Positions 32,641-45,394 of a DNA stretch of 64,000 nt are shown piece after piece. Every line of letters starts with the position of its first letter. The stretch's first letter is position 1. The DNA is from Apricaphanius iberus (Eukaryota > Chordata > Actinopteri > Cyprinodontiformes > Aphaniidae): assembly GCA_028564705.1 (NCBI GenBank), contig JAPXFQ010000074.1:2621501-2685500 (forward strand), in the 5' to 3' direction. The position numbers were made by a program, and so were the translations under genes. The notes under the pieces were generated by a model. It ran no database searches. It saw nothing but the letters and a program-made list of their open reading frames with translations, and was not told where the DNA came from.

Positions 32641-35600
32641 ATAAAAAATGTCACTCTGTATATGCTCTAAGAACCAAATTTTTGGTTGTTTCGTTTTCTA
32701 TAATCGTATGGTGTATATACACAGTTTGATCACATTGAAGCCTTTTAGTTCAATGCCAAAAGCAGAGCTGTCACAATTAGAGCATCGGCATTACATTTTA
32801 AAGACAGCAGCTGCTACATGGAAGTGGTTTGAGATTGTATTTATTGGATGTTTTTATCTGCTTTATGTAACATCAAAAATGTTGCTGCATCGAATTCAAT
32901 TTTGAATTGTATTGTAAAGCCCAGATTACTTTACATACACTATATCGTAAGTTAAGTATGTAAGCAGCTTCCTCATTTTTATACCGCCGAAAAAATAACA
33001 TAAAAATCAGCTATCCTCTGAATTTATTTAGTTAAAAATAAATAAATAAATGTATTTTAACAATGGGTTTCATTAGGTCTGTTTGAGATGCTTAAGGCCT
33101 GTAGAAGAAATCAAAACAGACATGCACTTATATTTACAAGCCACACTAAGAGTGAACTAAATAGTATTAGAGGTTTTTATTGGCTAAAAATCGATTGTGC
33201 TATTATATGATTAATAAAAGTATTGGGATTGTTTCTTCTATTTTTTTACGAATAATCCCAGTGTGGAATTTTTGTTTTTTGTACACTGGAGGTAGGAGCT
33301 GAATACTTTTCAGAATAAAGTTAGATATTGTCTGTGTCCTTATGCATAAATCTTTGTACTCATTGGTGCACTTTTTTTCATAATCATTGTATTTGTTTGC
33401 TTTTTTCTATATACAAACCTAACCTGGAAACTTTTCTTTGTTTAGAGTTTTAAGTTTTTGAAGGTTTTAAGTATGTATGAAAAAAGCTATGAAAAACAAA
33501 GAAAAAGACGTCAACCAAATCACAAGTCCCTATCAATATTCTGATGAACATTTTTTTGTCTCTCTTTACATGGAGAGTGCAAAGAGTAACCACCGATCTT
33601 TAGTTTTTGGGATTTCCATTTGTCATATTGGTAACAATGCTATTTCTGTTTCTTTGTTTAATGATTTAACCTTCTTTTTTAATGTAATTGGGTATTACAG
33701 AGAGATGCAGCAACAGATTAATGCAAAATTGTGTCTATGACTGCAGCCAAAATGCTGTAAGTCAAGCTGTTTCTAGGACCCATCTACACAGCATGTGTAA
33801 TTTCTTTTTGACAACACATTCTGCTTAATTAGTTGAAGGGGTGGGAGTTTATAAGTTATACTTCTTCTTACTCCCTTTCGAGTATATGCCTTATGTCAAA
33901 TGTTTAAATGTTTAAATGTCTGTCGTATGTATGTATATTTGTATGCGTATATGTAATTTTTGGTTGACTTTTTTCCCCTCATCTTCTCTTTTTTTGAAAT
34001 ACTCGAAATAAACAATAAACAACAACAACAAGAAAGAAGTATACACTACAAGACACGAGCCAGAAAGCAATGATGTAAACTCCTAGGTGTTGTATGTTCA
34101 AACTGAATATTCTGTATGTATGTTCCAACGTATCCATGAGCAAGACAGTAAAGCATTTTATCAGCAGCCTTCTCTCTTTCATTGTCTGAATGAGAGAAAA
34201 GAATTGTAAAGAAAAGCCGTTTTAAAACCATTTGAGTGTGAATCAGTAACACTTTATTAAAGCAACGACCATTTTTAAAGAGTGAGCAAGGAATATTTTT
34301 TGAATGTTTGGATTTTTAAAGAAGACAAAGTATAAAAAGTATATTTTATGTTATTAAAATCCAGTAACATTCAAAACAATATATTTTATGTGTGACCTTT
34401 CTAGCTGAACCATATAAAAAAACAAATTTAAATCTATAGGTTAACTGTTAATGTATCTTTGTAAATGTGTGATTCAAAAATTGGTGTCTTGTTCTTTGTC
34501 TTTGTTAGCACTGTTGCATCAAAAGAAAGGAGTTCCTGTGAAAAGCTAACTAAAAAGCATGCCAGGTTATTTGAAGGGGTGTATTCCCAGGGACCATTTT
34601 CAATCTCTGGAACCATTCCTGGCATGTTGCTTGCTTTGCTTAATTTTGGTTTCCCAACTCATCCAACTGATGAAGGTAAAATGTTACCACTGATGGAAGT
34701 GATTCAAACAAAAAATTCAGACAGACAAATGCAAATCTTAAAATAGAAAACTATAAAGTGCAACACAAAGTAATCTTGTTTTATCAACCATGGGTTTTTT
34801 TTCCTTTAAATTGAATTTGCTGGTAAATAAGCCCACAAACATTCAGTGTTTTTCACTTAAGAGAAAGCTTGGTTGCACTTATTTTTTAAACTTGGCAACG
34901 TAAAACAAGAGTGAGTGAAGTCCCATTCTTGTCGGCAAAAATACACACACAGAAAATCAGGACAAAGATAAACAACCTGAAAAACTAAGGACATTGGTTG
35001 CTGTATTTTTAAAACTATACAAACCTACTAGATCTAAAATAAATAACAGATCAATGTACTATGAATTAACTGTTTAGCTTTTGTCATAATGCTTATGAAA
35101 TATTGTGTGATTAAATTATTTTTCAGCATGATATAAAAAAGAAAATCAAGCAGTGTTTGCACTATTGGCAATAAAGATTTTTGAGGGATACTTGAAACTT
35201 GACCATTTTGGCACTGTAGCAAAAAGTTTGGACATCTCTGCTCCAAACTGTTCTTTAGTGTGGTTATGTGTATGAATGGCCGTGTGTCTCTGGAGTGATC
35301 CTGTGATAAACTGGCAAACTGTTTAGGTGTACAGTCCTTTGACTGATGGAGAGAACACACCCTCTACCTTCATGGCCCTGAGTATGATAGATGAATGTGG
35401 CTGAATTTTTAAGGAACTACTTAATAACATAATCATGTTCTTAAAATGATCCAGAAATACACAATCCAACCTTGTTTAACCACTACAATAATGCAATTAA
35501 AAAGTAAAGCATGATAACCAAATTAATGAATTGATAAAACACAGCTGTCTATAACTAGCTCATCTTTCCAAGAAAGAAAAGGCAAAACACACACACACAC

Positions 35601-35939
35601 ACAATTATATTCATGTGTGTGTGCACCATAGCTCATCTTCTTTCACATACCTCAGATATAATCTTTATGTACTGGTTTCCAGCATCCATCAAGGTAAAAA
35701 AACACAAAAATGCACGGTTGATTTAAACCTTTCACCCTATGTTTCAGTTACCATTTTAATATGACGTTCCCATACAGAATTTGTGTGACTGTTTGATGTA
35801 TTATTGTCACTGATATATTAAGAGTCCAGCTTTAACCTATATGACCTTTTACCTCATTGTTTCTGTTCCTAGCCCTCTGCAACCTTTTTCAGAAACTGTG
35901 AATGATGTCTGTCAGACCCTTCACTTTTTACCTGACTGA
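32641..35939. other. Gene-free interval upstream of isl1
   Basis: AT-rich, no supported gene. The 85-93-codon frames at 32648, 33477 and 34465 show no domain and AT-driven composition. A short (CA)n lies at 35588-35602. Confidence 0.4.
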
Positions 35940-36440
35940 AACATTTCAACAGTCAGTCACAGGCACATGGCTTTTTCATATCCTCTAGTAGCAGCAGAGG
36001 GGAGCTTCTCCCCTGGGTTTCCCTTGTGCCCCACAGACCATATGGCTTAGCCTGGCCCCTAAGCTGGTCCTTGGACCACCTGAGGCAGCAGGAGCTCCCA
36101 TAATCATTGGAGACAAGGGCCACTTGACACCAGGCTGACAGATGGTGCTCCAGCACTGCAGCACTGGACTGCTGTTGCTAGTGCGCTTGTGTGTGAGTGT
36201 TCAGATTGAGAGGCACAATAAGGGCAGTGATGTGTCAAGGATGGTTAAACATGATGGTGGCAGTCCGTCTTCTTTTGTCTCTAGGGCAGCCGTAGCCTTA
36301 GGCCATGACTGCAGGCAAATTTCATCACATATATGGAGCAGGGTACAACAGAGAATCTCAATGGCAAAGTTCTACCGTGATGCATTTTCCAAAATCAAAG
36401 ATCTGCATTTTCCTCTGTGTGTGCAGTTGAATAGGAGTTG
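35940..36440. promoter_or_regulatory. Candidate conserved non-coding block 4.4-4.9 kb upstream of isl1
   Basis: A GC-richer, non-repetitive stretch set in AT-rich DNA. It contains CACCTG (about 36078), CCATAATCATTGG (36098-36110), CAGATGG and dense non-random text with no coding signal. It looks like enhancer-type sequence, but conservation cannot be tested here. Confidence 0.3.
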
Positions 36441-36486
36441 ATAAGTTAGAATTTATTTAAAATTGTATTTTATTTTAGTAAATCAT

Positions 36487-37428
36487 TTCAATTCAATTCA
36501 ATTCAATTCAATTCAATTCAGTTTATTTATATAGCGCCATTTCACAACAGATGTCATCTCAAGGCACTTTACAAAAAGAGTTATTACAATACAATGTTTA
36601 GTGTAGAAATTACAGAACCACAGAAGATTGCGTCGTGGAATTCTCAGCAATCCCTCATACTGAGCAAGCATGCAGCGACAGTGGGAAGGAAAAACTCCCT
36701 TTTAACAGGAAGAAACCTCCGGCAGAACCAGGCTCAGCACAAGCGGTTATCTGCCGCGACCGTCTGTGGCTTGGAGAATACACAACAGAGACACAGAAAG
36801 AGCACCGAACGATGCACAAGTTTGTGCAGGACGTGGAGAATTTCCGTCACTGCAATGCCATCTTATCAGGGTCGTCAAGCAGGGCTAATCCGGAGCACCT
36901 ACTATAATAGAAATCAGTTAGTGCTTGAATTGACAGCACATCATGCAGTTGGGGAGAAGTAGGAGAGAAAGTAGGAACAGACCCTAATAATGTCCTCCAA
37001 CAGCCTAGCCTAAAGCAGCATAGCTACTAACATTAACCTGTCTCCTAGCTACTAGGAGACCTGGCTACCAACACTCTGTCTGAGTCCTCCTGACCCGTGG
37101 ACGGTGTAGGGCCGGTAACGGCCCCCGTCATGCCGGGGTCTTCTCGGAGTCGGGTTGTTTGAGAATGCAGCCCAAAGTGGGTGGTAAACTCCATCTAAGG
37201 CTAAATACCGGCACGAGACCGATGTCGACAACTATCTTAAGGAAAAATAGACAGAACTGAGAGGACAGAGTTGAAGAGGGCGAGAAACGTTTAAGAGATA
37301 AACGGGTGGGGTCCGCACAGTCTGCCCGGGGGATTCAACCCGGCAGGTAATGGGCGGCCGCACTGTGCGGGAGGATCCCCTTGAGGGACCCCTCTCCGGC
37401 GCTGGCTGGCCCCTGTGGGGCACATTTC
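36487..37428 (-). mobile_element. L2 LINE copy C, 5'-truncated inside its 28S segment
   Basis: Only the LINE 3' UTR is present. It begins with five or more ATTCA units (minus-strand ATTGA tail), continues nearly identical to 8318-9230 of the intact copy with a few single-base or short indels, and stops at 37428 inside the rDNA piece. This is the usual 5'-truncated form of a LINE insertion. High identity to copy B suggests recent retrotransposition of the rDNA-bearing lineage. Confidence 0.9.
37078..37428 (+). pseudogene. 28S rRNA gene fragment in L2 copy C
   Basis: Matches 8888-9238, including GGTAAACTCCATCTAAGGCT and AAACGGGTGGGGTCCGC, with the same diagnostic departures from true 28S (for example AACTATCTTAAGG after GTCGAC). 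It ends at CACATTTC where the LINE copy is truncated. Shared errors mean copies B and C inherited one captured fragment. Confidence 0.88.
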
Positions 37429-37619
37429 AAAAAGTGAAAATGATATAAAGTTATTAAACATAAAGTAATATATCTTTCTACTATCTATTTCTATTATATA
37501 TAGTATAAAGCCAATGAAAACCCCAAATGCAGTTTCTCAAAAACTATTTTATGTATTAATTATAAAAATGGGGTTTATTGCAGATATGTCATGGCCATGT
37601 TGTGGTCTATTAAATCGCA

Positions 37620-37905
37620 GGTAGGGCAGCTACTTGTCAGTTTTCCAGCAGACAGTAATTGATATCCTCCACAAGGAAAATAAGCCATAATCAGCAGGGA
37701 TAATGTTAACATTGAGAGGATCATGAAGCAAAGTCCATTCAAGTCTAAGGCAGATTAAAAAAACTTGGACTGCAACTGGAATCAGAGCTTCAAGAGCCAC
37801 CACACATAGATGATGAACTACAGCTGTCTGATTTCTTGTGTCAAGCGCCTCTGAGCAAGAGACCTTTTCACCCTTTTCATCTGGGATAATGAGATAATGG
37901 CCCAT
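37620..37905. promoter_or_regulatory. Candidate conserved non-coding block about 6 kb upstream of isl1
   Basis: Unique text with clustered homeobox-type motifs: AGTAATTGATATC, CATAATCAGCAGGGATAATG, GATTAAAA, ACAGCTGTCTGATT and GGGATAATGAGATAATGG. The minus-strand 91-codon frame has no protein features. Enhancer function is inference only. Confidence 0.3.
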
Positions 37906-38734
37906 ACTGTTTTATCAGGCCAGTTTTGGCTTTTCAGAAAAGAAAAAAAACTGTTTTTAATTTTTAAGTCAGGGTACCAGAATCCAGAGAAAAAGCGGAT
38001 CTTCTTAAAGTCGAGTTTGACGTTTATACACTGAGTGATGATTTTGGAAGTAATGCTTTCTGCTTCTGTTAGTCCACTTTGTTTTATTAAATACTGTTTT
38101 TAAAGTAATAACATCTGCTTACCTGGAAGTTTTTGATTACATCATGCTTCCCCTTTGCTGATAAGCTTTATGAAGATGCTGTTTTCATTCTCCACCAGTA
38201 CCTGCCCACAGTGCCATTACCAATACCTGTTTCATTATTCATTCAAAAAAGTTACCTAAACCAAAAGAGAAACCATGGACAATTATCAAAAGGAAGTTGA
38301 GAGATACCAGGCCCAATAAACAACAGATTAGAAAATGTGTTCCAATGAATTCAACTTTGACAGATTATTAGTATCTTTTGAAAATAATAATCTTTAAACA
38401 CATATTAAATATGATATATCTTAAGTCCACATTTGTCTAGTAGACATGTTTTATTGGTCTGATGTAATATTCTAATTTTAAAGGTATAGAAATGTTATGT
38501 CTGTGTTCAGAAAATCATCATGATTAACAGAACAAAGGCTTGAAAACAGTATGTGTAGAATTATTATGCAGTATAGATTTCAGATTATAGAATTCAGTTA
38601 CTGAAATAAATTTAAGCTCCACTGGAATTCGTGTGTCTTGAATGTGTCTGTAAGTACTGAGTTTTCATATTTTACAGTTATTTAAACATTTAAGTTAAAA
38701 AACCCTATTAATTAACTACTAATACATCTTAATA
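37906..38734. other. Gene-free sequence
   Basis: No recognised gene or repeat; unique AT-rich DNA. Confidence 0.4.
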
Positions 38735-38900
38735 TTGGGTGAGGCTGTATGGTGGTGCAATGGTTGGTTTTGTTTCTTTGTAAAAGAAAGATCCAAAATT
38801 CGAATCCCAGGATGGGCTGTTTCTGCATTAAGTTTGTATGTTCCCTCCATGCATATGTGGGTTTTCTCTACATACTCCAGCTTCTTCTATCAACTCAGTC
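38735..38900 (+). repeat. Diverged RTE/Expander-type tail fragment
   Basis: The order 'atggtggtgcaatggttgg', 'tcgaatcccag', 'gtttgtatgttccctccatgc' and 'gggttttctctacatactccagcttc' follows the repeat at 5950-6245, cut short near 38900. Confidence 0.45.
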
Positions 38901-39080
38901 AGTACGTTTACATGCACATCTAAATCGAGCTTTTTTGTCAAATCGAACTAAGGGCTTGTCCCCTGATGAAAGCAGAGTCCCAGTTTACATGTCATTCAGT
39001 CAATCGAATTATTAAATGAAGTACATTTGACTTGATAGATGGCGATATGCGCTCCTACGTGTTAAAGTTAAAGCATGATA
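38901..39080. repeat. MITE-like end (ACGTTTACATGCAC)
   Basis: ACGTTTACATGCACATC followed by TCGAGC, TCGAAC and a second TTTACATG resembles the end of a fish DNA-transposon family. Only one end is seen, and the class is undetermined. Confidence 0.35.
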
Positions 39081-40454
39081 TTCACAGTCACAACGAGTCC
39101 CCTCTTTGTAAGTCCAAACATGCACTGAGCAAAGCAATAGTAGAAATTACATGAAATATGCTAACTAATTACAATAGTCAAGCTAAAAAATAGCAAAAGA
39201 GAGGACTACTATAAATATTGAATGGGCTTAATAAAACTAAATAAACATTTTAAATATTTAATATAAAGATAAAATACTCTTACATTAACTACGGTAAATT
39301 AAAATAAATATAAAAAAATTTAATTGAAAAAATTAAATAAATAAGTAAATAAATAAACAGCGACTAAAATAAGTTATTTTAGCTGGGGCTTAATTAAGAA
39401 ATATTTTGAATAAAAATATTTTCTTGAGTTAATTTAGTGATGATAAATTCTAGATTGGATATTTATGCAATATAGAAGCAGAAGAGCGAATTTAACACTG
39501 TACTACTGTAAATAATGAATGGTCTTACCAAACATTTCGAATATTGAAACTAAAGATAAAATGCTTTTTCATGAACTACTGTCAATTAGAATTAAATGAT
39601 ATTAATAATATATTCCAGCTACTGTAGTTAATTTTAGATAGGGCTTAATTTAAAAATGCTTTGAATAAAAATTGACTGACTAATCATGAATTCTAGATTT
39701 GTGTTTATTGAATCTAATCCAAACATTATGTTTTTTGGGCCATAAAATGTAAATTTTTTTTTAATTAAATCCCACATTGAAAGCCATTCCGAAACCCAAA
39801 TACAGTCTAACATTAAAAAAGATTATAATAATAACAAATTTTCCAATTTCACAAAAGATGGAAAGTAGTACCTAAATCAATTGGGGAACTGCAATTCTGG
39901 GATGAACTTAATGCTTTTTAAGTTATGGGGGAGTGAAACAGAAATATACTCTGTTCAAACTATTACGTATCTAACATTAACCCAACCCACTGGCACCCTC
40001 TTGAGAGTTCCCATGGAAGTTTTATGCATTCAGTTGGAATGCATCATGGGTACAGAAGATGGATGGATGGATGGAGTTTTGGCCATAATCATTAAAATTT
40101 AAAATAATTGCATATCTGAAATATGTGTGTAATAAATCCATGTAATATGAGTTTGACTGTTTGGACTAAATTACAGAAATATAATAACCTTTTTACAATA
40201 TTCTAGTTTATTGAGACGCAGGTTTACACATTTGAAGAACCACTCCACACCACGGTTTGAAAACATTAATCTAAGGGACTTGGAGATATTTTTGCTTTTG
40301 ATCGACACTTTCCAGCATCATACAACAAACAAAAAAAAGCCCTTTTGGAGAGCTCATGAGGCAAAGTGTTTTATCCAAAAGAAAAAGAAAATCAAAGAAA
40401 CACTAACACATGGAGGATAGCAGTTTTATCAGATTTGGTATTGTTTTTTTATTT
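39081..40454. other. Gene-free, strongly AT-rich interval
   Basis: No gene or RNA recognised. A GGATGGATGG run at 40058-40072 may be the tail of an old retroelement. Confidence 0.4.
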
Positions 40455-41225
40455 ATGTATTTTTTTTCCATCTTAAATACAAATTTGTTATCATCCTGCA
40501 GGTTATTACCCAGTGACTTATTTTATCATGGAAAACAGAAATACTCAAAGTATGGAGTAAATACTCCCGTTTTTGACTTGGAGTATAACAAAATCATTCT
40601 CTGTTTATATAGCTGTAAATTCTGCAGCTAGAGTACCTGTGTTAGAAATATAACTTTTGTAAACTCCACAGCTATACTGTGTGCAGCATCTGTCTCATTC
40701 AGTCTACAAGTACATGGACGGAACTTATATAGCACTTTTCTACTCATACTGACCACTCAAAGGGTGTTACACTGGAATCACGTTCACTCATTTGCACTTA
40801 CAGATGTAAACACATTCATACATGGATACAAAGCTCAATAGGCAAAATTTGCCCCTTCCCAGAGGCACATCAACATTTGACAAATGGAAGCTGGAATTAA
40901 ACCTAAAACATTCCAATTGCAAGACAAATGCTCTACCTACTGAACAACAGTCGTCACTGTGGTGTGAGGTGATATACCCTGAGACTATCACAGGGCATCA
41001 GAAGCACATATTACAGACAGCCATCAACACACACGCGCACACACCCACACACACACACACACACATTTGAAATTTAGAAATACCAATTTAGCAATCATCC
41101 TTTTTGGATGGTGAGAAGAATTCAGTTATAAACCAGATACAACTGATATCAAATATCAGTCTAGATTTAGTTCTCATGACTTTCTCGCTTTGTCACAGAT
41201 ACAGTAGTAAGATGGTTGAAAAATA
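40455..41225. repeat. SINE-containing repeat unit, copy 2 (uninterrupted)
   Basis: The intact counterpart of the split copy at 3125-5645. It includes a tRNA-like SINE head on the minus strand (A-box-like GTTCAGTAGGTAGAG near 40945-40931; B-box-like GGTTTAATTCC at 40903-40893), the common tail phrase CTACTCATACTGACCACTC, and a CA microsatellite at 41030-41064. Non-SINE sequence on both sides is also shared, so the repeated unit is larger than the SINE. Confidence 0.65.
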
Positions 41226-41289
41226 TTGTTTTTGCTTTGCTATCATGAGAAATGTGATAAAAAATAGAATATGATATATAGATAGATAT

Positions 41290-41790
41290 CTAACCTATCT
41301 TTAAATCTTGTTTAGCATTTGACTTTGCCACACTGGTAATTAAACTGATAACAACATTATGGCTGAATGAGTAAACATGGCAAAGTGCTGGTTGCCAAGC
41401 ATAGTAGGTATTCTTCAGCAAGGAAAGGCCACAGCTGAGCATGTCCCCGCCCCAAAGTCCTGCCTGAACACAAACAAAAGGGTCATTTAACTAATTAGGG
41501 CTAAAGGATGTCTGGTCGTTTCACCACAAATATTGATTTGTGTATGGAGTGTGTGGAATGTGAGCAGTGGCTCCTGGTGACAACAGTATTTATCAGGGTG
41601 GGGCTGAGTTTAATGATGGCTTTCTGGAAACACAAATGCACCAATTTACCAGCTGACTTTCAGTCTCATTAGTAGTCAAGGTTCCTATCTAAATAATATC
41701 AAGCGATGAACATGTTTCCATGCACGTATGCTGTAGAAGTGATTAACCACAGCGCCCCCTGCTTTTACAACAAACGTAGAACCTCTTAAT
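41290..41790. promoter_or_regulatory. Candidate enhancer block about 9.7-10.2 kb upstream of isl1
   Basis: A non-repetitive stretch with dense motif-like text: GGTAATTAAACTGATAAC, AACTAATTAGGGC, AAATATTGATTTG, ACCAGCTGAC and CTATCTAAATAATATC. Homeodomain (TAATTA), GATA and E-box sites are interleaved. It has no open frame. It stands out from neighbouring simple AT-rich DNA; conservation is untested. Confidence 0.35.
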
Positions 41791-44384
41791 AGCTAAAATA
41801 AAGTCTTTTGGAACAATTTTTAAATGTGATGCTATTAACTCCCGTAGGCGTTGTCCTATCTATCTCTGCTTTCTCCTGCTCCTAAATGTCTGATTTTCAT
41901 ATCTTAACTCCCTGCTTGCATGATTAGATGAGTTTTAGCACATGGTTAAGTACATGGTGATAGGTATGACACAGACTTGAGGACTCTTCTTTAATGTAAA
42001 GCTACAACTGTCATCCCTTCAGAGCCAAGTGTTTTGCCATGACGCAAGGATTTATGGTTTACCATTATTTATTATTGTTACACATATTTCGGAACTCCTT
42101 TCAAATATTTGACGTTTAACAAATTTCAAACCTTTTTTTAAACTCATTTTTGAGTACATAGTGAATGGAGGAAAGGAGAAAGAAAAAGGGGTAACAAAAT
42201 AACATGATATTACTTATCCTTTTTTATTCTTTTTATTCCAATTTTGTTTTATTCTACTTCAAACCACACCTCTATTTGTGATCATAATCAAATAAAAAAA
42301 GGAACAACAAAATAAAACTTCATCTGGAAATAAATGCCAAATATGTAACCTAATGCATATATTTTAATATATACCTTCTTGTCTTCACCTCATGTGAGTA
42401 TATTTCTGTTCAGTTGAGTTTTTTTTCTTATACCACCCTGTTGTTGTAGTTGTTTTAATTATTTGGTTTAGTTAGTTGTTAAACTAATAATGTTATATAT
42501 TTATGTTGTGAAGGTGTGCACTCATATGGCATTAAAACCTTATTGATTCTGAAAGGCTTATAACCTATTTTACTTTAAAGATTCCTTCTACAGGTTCGAT
42601 AGCTAACTGATTCTCCTTTTTCACTTTTTTTTGTGCTTCAGATTTCAACACTCTAGTGAGGCATTTGTATTGTACTAAAGTTTTGTGGACAGGGTTGTTA
42701 AAACTTTTACTTCCATTTAATTTACTTTCATCATAAATATTTCGGGTTCTACATGTGTTAATGTGTCTTAATGACTGCTTTACAATCACAGAAAAAAAAC
42801 AGACTAGACCTTTAAATTCTATAATTGAAATCTGTAATTGATGAAATGAATTAATGAAAAAATTTAAAAATCTGACCTCAAGTGTAAAAAACAGCACACC
42901 AGAGATTCCACTATAAGAGTGATTACTGAGAAAAACATGGTAAAAAGCCTGAGAAAAATAAAGGAATCTCCTAAATCAACAGATAAGAATAAAATATGCA
43001 AAACCCTAGAAATGCACTTTTAAAACATGCTTATAAGTTTTTTTTTATTATCATTGAACATCAAATAATTACAAGCAGGATTGCTATGACAGGTTATTCA
43101 AACCCAAAGTCCTGCTTTCTGATCCATTCTCTAAGAATCAATTTTTGAACTACCAAGTGGAATTCTGGCTCATTTCTACCATCTGGAATTCTGAATAATA
43201 AAGCTATGAATCGGTATTGGTAACATTAAGTTGTCTCTGTTCTCCCCTAATAGCAGTATTATATATTTTCTGCGACAGGAAAAAGTGATACATTGAAAAC
43301 TGTAATTATAACATCTAATTGGCATATTTTAATGGCACAAAGTAAATTACCAGAACCTCATGAAATAAATGAAAAAACAAATTATGGTCTACAGCCTCAA
43401 TTCAGTATGATAATTGTAGTGTGCCTCAGTCTGACAGCAAACAGAATTAGACTGAGCAGAGTTGAAGGCTGTACGTCCTGTCTTCCCCTTCAACTTCCCA
43501 CACTCATTTCTTTATCTTTCAAAGTCAAAGGACAAAAAGGGGGAGGGGAGTTTACACACTCTGTTTAAAATAGGCCATCTTGAAATGTTAATGCTATGTT
43601 GCACTGCTACAATACCATAACAGTCAAAAATGTTGAACCATTTAAATGTGCAATTGTTATTCAAGTTTAAGATATACACTGTATAAAAACATGGATAGCT
43701 TTATTTTTTAATTCCGCAATGTACAGGTACATGTGATGGTAATACATAACAAGCAGTGTTTTCCCAGTTCTTTAACAAAAACTAATTCTAACTTCAGTTC
43801 ACTCAAGTTAAAATGAATTAGTCCATATTCACAGTTCACGCATTAAACATTTATAAACTAATTTCAAGTATGAGCTACTCTTTGTACATTTATCTTTTAT
43901 CTAAAATAACATGTAGTTCATGATGTCATTCAATAAATAAGTCTAATTCAGTTTTATTTTAAATTCAGTATAGTTCAGTTCAAAGTTCTCAAAGGTATGT
44001 GGTCCATTGATGAACATGTTCACAAACCTGTGAAAAAAAATCCATAGCATATCAAGGATACCCAAATTAACATTGTCAGAGTTAATTTTAACACTCCTGA
44101 AGTGTTTATAAGGGTATACACCAGAGAGTGTTAATTTAACTCTTTTTGGAGAGATGGTACCTTACATCTTTAGTGTTAAATACCAAATCTATCCATAGAT
44201 GATCATTTAACAGGTACAAACACAAACTAGGTGGTTGAGCTTATATAATAAATCTCCCAGAGCATATTTTTAACTACATGAGTTAACTTCTAATTCTAAA
44301 AGAGTCCAGTTTTATCGTCTTGAACTTTAGGAAATTCCTTGGGAAATAAACATGTTAAGATGACAGCACCGTTATCGGACTCAT
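41791..44384. other. Gene-free interval
   Basis: No gene supported; the 110-codon minus frame at 42565-42897 has no recognisable domain. Short phrases at 44080-44150 (GTTAATTTTAACACTC and GTGTTAATTTAACTC) resemble a small inverted-repeat element. Confidence 0.4.
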
Positions 44385-45120
44385 ATTGGATGAGGATGAG
44401 TTTACCTACAGGATGGAAGCAAAACGTCTGGTGTCCTGGAGCAACCGCAACAATCTGAACACCCAGAAGACAGTGGAGATTATATTGGACTTCAGGAAGC
44501 ACACAACCCCACTCTCCCCCATCATCCTGACTGATACTCCATCACCACTTTGGACTCATTCCGCTTACTGGGTACCAACGTGGGAGCCCACCATCATAAA
44601 GAAGGCCCAGCAGCGGATATACTTCCTGAAGCACTTGAAGAAATTCAACCTGCCAATATGGATGATCATACAGTTCTAGACTACAATAATCAAGTCTATC
44701 CTCACCTCCTCCATCACCGTGTTGGAGCCCCCATCAGGGACAAACACAGACTGCAGAATGTAGTTGTCTCTCTCCAGAGAAGGTGATTGGCTGCAGACTC
44801 CCACCTCAACAGGACCTGTACACCTCCAAGACAGTGGGGCATGCAGGTCGGATCACAGCTGAACCTAACCTGCTCCCCTCAGGCAGGAGGCTCCAGTCCA
44901 TCCAGATCAGAACCTCTCACCATAAGAGCAGTTTCTTACTCTCTGCTGTTGGACCCATGAACAATAACCCTAAGACTGTTCCGACCACCTGCTCTTTATC
45001 AGTCACATGACCCATATTGTGTTCCTTTGCACCTGTCTGATTTGCACTGATCATTACCTGCACTTGTGTATAAATATCTGTTTAGCACATTTTATTTTTA
45101 TTCTTATTTAAGTGTTTTGT
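44385..45120 (+). pseudogene. Non-LTR reverse transcriptase C-terminal relic (Rex1-like)
   Basis: Broken plus-strand frames carry the C-terminal RT part of a fish LINE distinct from L2: VSWSNRNNLNTQKTVEIILDF, KKAQQRIYFLKHLKKF, IGCRLPPQQDLYTS and RITAEPNLLPSGRRLQSI in order, with frameshifts between. Similar pieces occur inverted at 56645-57335. The Rex1/Babar label is from memory of the motif order and is tentative. Confidence 0.6.
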
Positions 45121-45394
45121 CTTTTTTGTATGCACAAAGTAGGCTACCGTAGCAATTTCCTAATTTAAATCTGCCCAACATCCGGAAATGAACTCTTTCT
45201 GATTCTGATTCTGTGTCTCTGAAAACTATTTTGAAATGTGCACCACAAACATTTTCTAAAACATGTAGCAATATGGTATAATGCACATTCTCTTGCTGAG
45301 ATTAGAACATTATTAATCCAAGAGTCTGACAAAAGTGCATTAGTCAATACAAATAACAGGATCTTATTACTGTTTAGATACTCACACATGTAAC

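Noticed and set aside
34465..34746. 93-codon open frame upstream of isl1
   Set aside because: No recognisable motif, and length is within chance for AT-rich DNA.
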